NCBI RefSeq assembly: GCF_000471905.2
Contig: NW_006500337.1
Coordinates: 3,549,518 to 3,613,517, forward strand
Reading direction: 5' to 3'
Source: Amborella trichopoda
Lineage: Eukaryota > Streptophyta > Magnoliopsida > Amborellales > Amborellaceae
DNA length: 64,000 bases
A model generated the notes under the pieces. It had not been told where the DNA came from. It saw only the letters and a program-made list of their open reading frames with translations, and did not search any database. This document shows, in pieces, positions 56,812 through 64,000 of this stretch. Position 1 is the first letter of the stretch. Every line of letters starts with the position of its first letter. A program made the translations under genes and the position numbers.

Positions 56812-59800
56812 TCAATTCATCCTCTTCTTCAGGCGAAAGATCTTTTCAATTCCAAAAATCTTCCAGATCTCTTCAAGGCTCTTATTAGTCATGTGATTTG
56901 CGATAGTCAAGCAAGTCATGTCAAGCAAATTCTTCACGTTCAGGTAATCTGCCGCCTGCAAAAACAATACACGGGTAATTAATCAATATGGAAGAAATAG
57001 ACGCCCCCAGGATGCCGAGAGAGGCATCATTTGTTCTGTAAAGTCAAGAGAATTCACAGAAACTCGAAACATTCTGCTTCAAAAGAGACAGACAATAAGA
57101 AAACAAAATGGAAAAAAGAAAGGAAACTGATGAAGGCTCAGTTTACAATTCAAGAAACCCTCAAGTCGAGTTCAATTGAGAAAAAACAAAACTAAGTGAA
57201 AAAAAATATATGGTAACATATCAACTGTAAGCTCAGAATAACATAGATTCACATTTATATAAATTAATAGCACTTGAGACTTGAGAGAGCAACTTACGCA
57301 TCTTTGATATAAACTCCATTACTGACAAAATTCGGGAAGGAAATAAATCCATTGGTCACATTGTAGAACAAGGATGAATGGCAAGGGAGAAAGACATACA
57401 TGTATAATGAATTCAACCCAAGGCCTGACACATCACAAACACCAGGCCAATCTAGCTAGCACGACACAAGGTTTACAACATGAAGAGACAATATTTACAA
57501 CATGCATAACTTACAAGTCCGATAAATTCAACTCAATGTATATACCATTCTTACCACGTCAAGCACTCAAGCTAGTAGGGCAAAAAACTCACAACATGCA
57601 TTACACAAAGTATTACAAGTAGACAAACCAAAAGTAAATGGTTGTTCTAGATAATTATCCTAATAGTAAATATTCAAGTAAATATGGGGTTTATATGTTA
57701 CAAAAAGCCAGGATTGAGAAATTTGCAATTCTTCTTCTTCTTCTTCTTCTTCTTCTTCTTCGTTTTTTCTTTTTTTTCTTCTTTTGAAAGTTTGATCACC
57801 ATATTTTGATAGTCACCCATCAAGGTATGGGGCCTTAGCGGTACTATTGCCTAGCCCCATGACGAGGTCTTTACCTCCACTCTCACCCAAGGGTAGGGGC
57901 CCACATCCCCACTGACTTACCACTTTTTCTAAGAATGGCATGGGGCCTTAGCGGTAGTATTGCCAAGCCCCATTGTAAGGTCTCTGACTCCATTCTCACC
58001 AAAGGGTAAGGGCCCAAATCCCCACTGACTTACCACTTTTTCAAGGAAAGGGGCTGGGGTCGTGGTGGTAGCATCCCCACACCCAGTTACTACATCATGG
58101 TATCCATTCCTACCGTTGATACCCCCAATTAACACCTTCAAAATGTAACTCCCCAATCTATTGAAAAAACGGGTAGGGGCATGTCTTCCCTACTAAATTA
58201 CCCAAAAAAAAAACCATCAGGGCTTTCGAGTTTTCCTCTTTTATTTTTTTCTTTTTGATATATATTACACTAACCACTCAATGTCATATTTCAAAGAGCA
58301 AAACAACAAAGTGCTACCATTAGTGTATCAATTCCCAGATCAAACGACTGCCTAAGCTGCCAATAAGAAAGCTATGATGTATTAATAATAATAATACAAA
58401 GTCAAGAAGGGAACTCATAGCCAATATATATATATATATATATATATATAGATATAACAAGATCGATCTCAATCTCATGGAAAGCTCAAACAAATGGAAA
58501 GATGACGAGTTGACTTGACAATTATAGAGAAATAATGAAAAAATTTCTCCCAAATACAAAACATAAAATAGGAGTTCAACATATGGGCACTTCACCAAGA
58601 AGCACGCATGGACTAAAGCTTGAATTTAGATAAAGAATGACTAGCCCCATATAATGTTCACAATTTTAGACAAGAAGAAACAAGCAAATATAAAACTAAG
58701 GTGTCAAGAGGAAGAATATCTAATTGATACAAATAATAAACAATTAAAATTTGTTCGAAAAGAACTTCCAATAATAATCATCTAGCAGTGAAAATGTTAG
58801 TCATAAGAGGTTTAACCAAAACTCCGCTCATAACAGTGTATACCCCTCCAAATTAATCAACATCTTGACTCAAGCCCTAATATCTTATAATTGAATGAAA
58901 ATCTTAGAGCATGAAAAAAAATCAAACCACCAAACACAAATTCATGTACAAAGTGACCAAATAACGAAATCAATCACCAAAGCATCACAAGCTTCTTTGT
59001 TCTCTAGATTTCTTCTCCAGAATAAATCAATAATAAGAGGTAAATATACAAAGACTCCCCTCAACTCCCTAAATCATTGTTTAAATAACTTTAAACACCA
59101 AAATCCATAAAAGCTTCAATGAAATCATAGCTATTGACCCATTATTATCTCCACCATATATCCCATTATAACCCTACTAAATAAAACAAACTTACAAACA
59201 CTAAAATAAACACAAAATAAAATCTCAAAGAAAACCTAGTTTGTGACTTAGAGAGAGGGACAGAGTTAAATACTATAACCAAAGGACCATTACAATAAAT
59301 ATACTTCCATGAATTAATCCATTGGAGAAAACACTCTGCTTATGTTGTAACGGAAACAAGGCATCAGTAAAGCTAGCCAAAACAAATTTTCACAGTGTCA
59401 AATAAGAAATTTTACATCAAAGAACAAAAGATAAGCAACATTGCAGAAAGGGGAAAATCAAAGGATATCGTTATACGAGAAAATAAAGACGCCCACCAAA
59501 TAAAGGAAATTAGCCCATCACAAGATAAAAAACAAACTCAAAGGAATCCATCAATAACCACCACATGATCAAATATTTACACAAACATATAAAACATAAC
59601 CACTTCTTTTACATGATCAAAAGTGATGATGGATAAGCAAAGTTAAAACAAGAAAGTAAAATAAAATTCCAAGCAAATAATCAGGAAAACAAAGAAAAAA
59701 TAAAATATGAAAAGGAAACATGACAGAGAAATGAAAGATAAATAAAGAAGAGAGAGAAAGAGTATCTGTACCAGTGTGATATCAAAAAGGGTTGGCCAAT

Positions 59801-60149
59801 CAACCTCGACAAACTTCTCATCCCACTTCGTGAGGTCTTTCTCAGCCTTCTTCTCTTCTTCCTCTCCATCCTTCCCCTTTCCCTTGTGGTCCTTCATATG
59901 GTGATTGAGGTACTCGATTACCTTCGAAAGAATCTTGCCCGAAACATTAGGCAGTGGGATCCCCTTCTCAGTAAGAGTACACCCATCCTCTATGATGTTC
60001 TTAATTGTCTCACATTGTAGAGCAGCCTCTTGTGCAACTTCAAAAATCTCTCCATCACCACTTCTCAAGACGATCGTCTTCTTCTCTTCAGTCATCTTGC
60101 TGGAACTGGTTTCTTCAGTCATCTTGCTGGAACTGGTCTCTTCAGTCAT
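56812..60149 (-). CDS. SKP1-like protein with out-of-frame C-terminus (possible pseudogene)
   Basis: Two exons, 60,149-59,772 and 56,955-56,812, separated by a 2.8-kb intron at the position usual for plant SKP1 genes (before AADYLN). As read, 173 residues. The BTB/POZ-like half (KKTIVLRSGDGEIFEV, IPLPNVSGKILSKVIEYLNHH) and the SKP1 dimerisation half (AADYLNVKNLLDMTC) are clear. SKP1 bridges CUL1 and F-box proteins in SCF ubiquitin ligases. Oddities: residues 1-18 are two copies of MTEETSSSK; and after FGIEK the frame is one base off, giving IFRLKKRMN and a stop, while the next frame reads DLSPEEEDELREENKWGME to a stop at 56,783-56,785. That is the conserved C-terminal helix that contacts F-box proteins. 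Either a one-base deletion (near 56,846) has crippled the gene or this base is an assembly error. Confidence 0.85.
57731..58450. repeat. Repeats in the SKP1-like intron
   Basis: 57,731-57,761 is a (CTT)n run. At 57,820-58,170 a unit of about 110-120 bases (landmarks atggggccttagcggta, gcccacatccccactgactt, accactttttc) is repeated three times, the last diverged. 58,424-58,450 is an (AT)n run. The rest of the intron (56,956-57,720 and 58,451-59,771) shows no recognisable feature. Confidence 0.8.
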
Positions 60150-60595
60150 CTTGCTGGAACTGGTTCATCTTAAGGTCACTTCTTCTCTGTGTCAGGGTAA
60201 GTGTTTCCCACCCTACTTTCTATACCCCTACTTCTCTCTACCCTTCTCTCTGGAGAAAATTGAAAACCAGAGAAACCCCAACCCTTTCTCTCTCTGCTTA
60301 ATAATCTCTCTCCCTACCCTTCTCTGTAACCAGAGAAACTCTAACCCAACTTCTCTCTCCTTAATTATCTCTCAAATCAAAGAAAAACTCTCTCTCTCTC
60401 TTTCTAACGTTCCAGTAAAAAGAAAGAAAACCGAACCCTAATTCTCTGCGCGATCCCTTGTAAGCTGAAAAAAAATCCTGCTTCTCTGCCTAAAACCGCG
60501 AATCCTTGGAAGCTTATAAAGGTTCTTCGGCACCATCGCCTTACACAGTTTCTGTATGTCCAGTTTGAAGTGAGTCACCTCTTAAAATTTTAGTT
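60150..60595 (-). promoter_or_regulatory. 5' UTR and promoter of the SKP1-like gene
   Basis: On the minus strand tttataagc at about 60,512-60,520 is a TATA-box candidate, which would give a GA-rich 5' UTR of roughly 330 bases. A minus-strand ATG at 60,168 opens an eight-codon frame (MNQFQQDD) that overlaps the main start in another frame. It is built from a partial copy of the same 27-base repeat that encodes MTEETSSSK. Confidence 0.45.
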
Positions 60596-61130
60596 AGGAC
60601 CCGGTTTTTATGCCGCCAATCCCGCATATGTAGAAATGCGGGCCCCTTAGTAAATCTATCAAATGGATTTTAAGACTTGCAGTCTCTAACATGGAGACCA
60701 TAAATATGAAAAAAAAAATCAATTTTAAAATTTAGAAAAATAATTCTAGTAAGAAAACATTTGGACCGTTAGTTTTTATTGTTTTTAGATAGAACACTTA
60801 CTTACATCCATTTTTAAAATGGATGTTTTATATTTTCTAAATCACATATATGTAGAAATGCGGTCCAACTCGCATGAAACAATTTTCTAGTTATTTTTTA
60901 GATAGAATTTTTTGACCTAATTATTAAGACATTTAAAATGGAAATCATAAATATGAAAAATAAATAATTTTTATAAAAAATAAAAATAATAATTCTATTA
61001 AAAATACATTTGGATAGTTAGTTTCAATTGATTTTAAATAAACCACCTATTTGCATCCATTTTTAAGCTGGATGTTTTATAGTTATATTGAGGGACCGCA
61101 AATGTAGAAATGTGGTTCCTGCCTTCTCTT
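60596..61130. mobile_element. Element G, copy 2
   Basis: Starts taggacccggtttttatgcc with cccgcatatgtagaaatgcg just inside. Two further gtagaaatg(c/t)gg words at about 60,850 and 61,096 and repeated blocks (ttagttttcattg-type, atccatttttaaa) suggest two overlapping or tandem copies. Non-coding. Confidence 0.6.
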
Positions 61131-61591
61131 ATTCTTTCTCTTTTCTTTTCATTCTTACTTACTTGTAAGAATCAAGTGGTTGATAAAATAAGCCTTTAAC
61201 AATGTTATTTATCATACTTATGTATATGTTATGATACGATGTTTCTTCTCCTCACAATACACTCACATGATAACATGTTTTTGAAAATATCATTATGATA
61301 TTAAAAATAACAATTAATATGTATTATTATAATGCAAATAAAACTATCTATACTATATTTTAATAGTTTAAAAGTGTTTATAAATACTTACGTTATCATG
61401 TCTACAAAATGGAAAAGCTGCTTCATTCATGTTTTATTTTTTTGAGAGAGATGTGTAATCCATCCTTATTTGAACATACAACATGGTTATGTTCCTATAT
61501 TTTGTATAAAACTAATCCTTATCTAAAATCGATCCAATAATCTCATTCATTGCATTCTTTTTATTACAATAAAATTAAGACAACATATTAT
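61131..61591. other. Intergenic, no gene
   Basis: AT-rich, nothing recognised. Confidence 0.5.
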
Positions 61592-61945
61592 GGAAAAAGT
61601 TTATATAAAGATGCAATCTTATAATGTAGAGCTATGGATGCACCTCAAAAATCCATCGAAAAAGGTCGTTTTAATGTTGAAAAACCTTTTGATTAATCAT
61701 CTTGACATCAAAATGTATGACCATGAAAAATAAAAAGATTTTACGTCTCAGAAATAGTGCATTTTACACCATATTATCTACACCGTCCATTTTCAAGATT
61801 TTCATATGTTTATAGATCCACTTGATTTTAACTATTTCTTAAATTTAAAATTTATAATTAGATATAAAAATAGATTTTGAGATAATCCTAAAAATATTTT
61901 ACATCAAAATTATATACCCATGATAAAATTTGAAGGTGCAACTTA
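61592..61945 (+). mobile_element. MITE family A, right end truncated
   Basis: Left end aaagtttatataaagatgca, internal landmarks gaaaaaggtcgttttaatgt and acattatctacaccgtcc variants. Homology stops at gataaaatttgaaggtgcaa, just before the right palindrome. Confidence 0.75.
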
Positions 61946-62338
61946 CCTCTACAGCTACGAATGCATCCGTATGCCAATCGGACCCACATATTATATACCA
62001 CATACAACATACCATTTACTATACGAACATTGAATTACATACCGTTTCATACACGAGAATAAAATTTAAAAATACCATATTTTTGCATTGTCATCTTTTA
62101 TATAAATTTGATCCTTATTTAAAATCGATCTAATGATCTCATCCACTGCATTTACTGTATTACAATAAAATCAATCCTTGTTTAAACATTGGACAATGCA
62201 CCAAATACAACATACCATTTACTACCCAAAACATTGAAGAACATACCATTTCCTATATGAGAATAAAATTTAAGAGAGAGAGAAAGATGTCTATCGTATT
62301 TAGGGGAATAGAGAGAGTAAACACTTATTTTATAATGA
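61946..62338. other. Intergenic with short repeats
   Basis: ataccatttactayacgaac-type words and aatttgatccttatttaaaa are repeated within about 300 bases. No gene. Confidence 0.45.
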
Positions 62339-62340
62339 GA

Positions 62341-62533
62341 AATGATCCTATAGGACCCGCTCCTGCCCATGTGGGTAAGACCCCAGGGAATCACCATTAA
62401 ATTTGGCATGAATTTACAAAAAAGCCAAATCCTATACCCATGTGATAACTTTTTTTAAAATCCGTACCAACTTTAACGGTGATCTTTTAGGGTCTTACGT
62501 AAATAGATGGAGGAGGGTCCTATAGGATCATTA
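62341..62533. mobile_element. Foldback MITE, family D, copy 3
   Basis: Left arm gatcctataggacccgctcc, right arm gaggagggtcctataggatc. Nearly complete self-complementarity over about 193 bp. Confidence 0.85.
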
Positions 62534-62651
62534 CTCTTTTATCGAGAAATAAAATTTAAGAGAGAAATGTAGAAAAACATTGCTTAAGATGCTTAGGGGA
62601 AGAGAAAATTTAGGCGAGGGAGTATGCGTACCATATATGATTTCCATATAT

Positions 62652-63122
62652 ATATAAAAGCTTGAGTGAGCCCACTAACTCACAAGAAAAAATGAACTCA
62701 ACGGTCCAAATTGAATATGGACCGATTTGACGATCACAGATGTCCAAATCATTTGAATTTTAATTTTTTTTCTACAAATCCAAATCACTTGAAATTTTAG
62801 GTGTGTGTTCTTCTCATCAAGCCGTACCTAATAAAAATATAAAAAATTAATAATAATAATTCACAAAAAAAAATTAACTAAAATAACCTTTTCGAGGGTA
62901 TTTTGGTCTACTTATTGCATGTAAAATATTTTTTTGATATTTTTCAAAGATTCATCTATTTTTTTATGTACACACATTCCAAATTTCAAGTGATTTATAT
63001 TTGTAGAAAAAAAATTAAAATTTAAACACTACTGGACATCCATGATCGTCAGATCAGTCCAGATTCAATTTGGGCCATTGAGCTCATTTTTTCCTTTGAG
63101 CTAGTGGGCTCACCCTATACAC
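62652..63122. mobile_element. Large foldback element F
   Basis: About 470 bp. Left arm gtgagcccactaactcac, then ttcaacggtccaaattgaat-like sequence; right arm tcaatttgggccattgagct, then gagctagtgggctcacc. The centre is aaaataaccttttcgagggt attttggtc, resembling the core of element E although the arms differ. Confidence 0.75.
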
Positions 63123-63139
63123 AGGAAGATACTACAAAA

Positions 63140-63499
63140 CGCCTATATGCGAAAATGAACAGTGATTTCTTCTACAGTCATCACTGTCCAAAGTTCATCG
63201 CACGGTCACGATTGTCCATTAGTGTTTCAATTTTAATGTTTTTTCTACTAATCAAAATGACCTGAAATTTGGAGCGTACAGTCATCAAAAATAGAAGAAT
63301 CTAATAAAATATCAAAAAAATATTTTATATGGAAAATATTTATCAAAGTACCCCCAAAACGACTCTAGGTTATTATGGTCAATTATTTTTTCACGAATTA
63401 TTTTTTTTATATTTTTATTAGGTCCGCCTTACTAAGATGTACACACATTCCAAATTTTAAATCATTTCGATTTGTAAAAGAAATAAATAAAAAATAAAA
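63140..63499. mobile_element. Foldback element F-like, partial
   Basis: Shares the inner part of element F (ctaatcaaaatgacctgaaa left; caaattttaaatcatttcga right, and a gttattatggtcaa core) but the outer arm (acagtgatttcttctacagt) is new and the right outer arm is missing or replaced by element G. Confidence 0.5.
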
Positions 63500-63795
63500 T
63501 AGACCGCATGACTACTACATATGCGGTCCAAAAAGTTTAAAGCATACATCTTAAAGATGAATGCAAGTAGGTGTTTCATCTAAAAACAGTGGAAGCTAAT
63601 CGTCCAAATATTTTCTTACTATAATTATTTTTAGTTTTAAAATTTTACTTATTTTTTCATATTCATGATCTCCATGTTAGAGATTACAAGTCCTTAAAAA
63701 TTACGTGCAAAAATCCATCTCAAAAATAGATTCATTAATAAGCCCGCATTTTACATATGCGGGATTAGTAGCATAGAAACTGGATCTTTTACATA
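63500..63795 (-). mobile_element. Element G, copy 3 (reverse)
   Basis: Ends tacatatgcgggattagtag catagaaactgga, the complement of the left end at 60,600. Internal gatctccatgttagagatta corresponds to taatctctaacatggag. Left edge near 63,500 carries taccgcatg-type sequence of the other terminus. Confidence 0.6.
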
Positions 63796-63796
63796 T

Positions 63797-64000
63797 GGGT
63801 ATGGTTTCTATAAGGTTGCATCCTTAAACAATCCAATTAAGTTGCACCTTAAAATTTTATCATAACATGTAATTTTGTTGTAAAAAATTCTTAGTATTAT
63901 CTTAAAATCTATTTTCATACCTAATTAAAAAATTTTAAATCCAAAAATGGTTAAAATCAAGTATGTATATATATATATATATATATATAGTATAGTATTT
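63797..64000 (-). mobile_element. MITE family A, cut by the window end
   Basis: Starts gggtatggtttctataaggt, then ttgcatccttaaacaatcca. It reaches an (AT)n run at 63,963-63,989 and leaves the window. Confidence 0.75.

Noticed and set aside
1..64000. Full-length LTR retrotransposon or DNA transposase gene
   Set aside because: No pair of long terminal repeats and no gag-pol or transposase frame was recognised; apart from the RNase H relic all mobile DNA seen is non-coding.
1..64000. tRNA or rRNA genes
   Set aside because: No cloverleaf with intact A and B boxes or rRNA-like segment was noticed by eye. A covariance-model scan was not possible, so a tRNA could have been missed.

Overview
The window is nuclear DNA from a flowering plant. 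It is AT-rich, has split genes with GT-AG introns, carries a cellulose synthase with a plant RING-type zinc finger, and is crowded with MITE-like foldback elements, microsatellites and degraded gene copies. Moderate exon GC suggests a non-grass angiosperm; I cannot name the species. Positions 51,104-51,789 are an assembly gap.

Layout. (1) 0.9-5.9 kb: an intact single-exon cytochrome P450 of the CYP96 (fatty acid/alkane hydroxylase) type at 962-2437 and a tandem, broken copy at 4414-5866. (2) 6.7-10.4 kb: an RNase H-like retroelement relic, then a decayed, internally deleted duplicate of the 3' half of the cellulose synthase locus that lies further right. (3) 11-17.6 kb: intergenic repeats. 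(4) 17.9-21.5 kb: seven tandem monomers of about 0.5 kb organised as a trimeric higher-order repeat. (5) 23.8-34.1 kb, minus strand: a 12-exon secondary-wall-type cellulose synthase (CESA4-like, 1025 aa), with complete catalytic motifs. (6) 34-45 kb: MITE families, a foldback class and a 1.8-kb GA/AT minisatellite with an exact 30-bp core. (7) 45.2-51 kb, plus strand: a 6-exon inositol transporter (INT2-like, 568 aa). (8) 54.2-55.7 kb, minus strand: three exons of a dead ABCC-type ABC transporter. (9) 56.8-60.1 kb, minus strand: a two-exon SKP1-like gene whose C-terminus is shifted out of frame, with an N-terminal 9-residue repeat. (10) 60.5-64 kb: more foldback elements.

The genes do not form a pathway. 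CYP96 enzymes act in cuticular wax or related oxidation, CESA4 in the secondary-wall cellulose synthase complex, INT2 in inositol-H+ symport and SKP1 in SCF ubiquitin ligases; their proximity looks incidental. No new protein system is visible. The most unusual signals are structural: the trimeric higher-order repeat beside CESA4; MITEs whose two ends keep a self-complementary palindrome in the same place although its sequence differs between subfamilies; large foldbacks sharing a core but not their arms; and the SKP1 reading-frame lesion.
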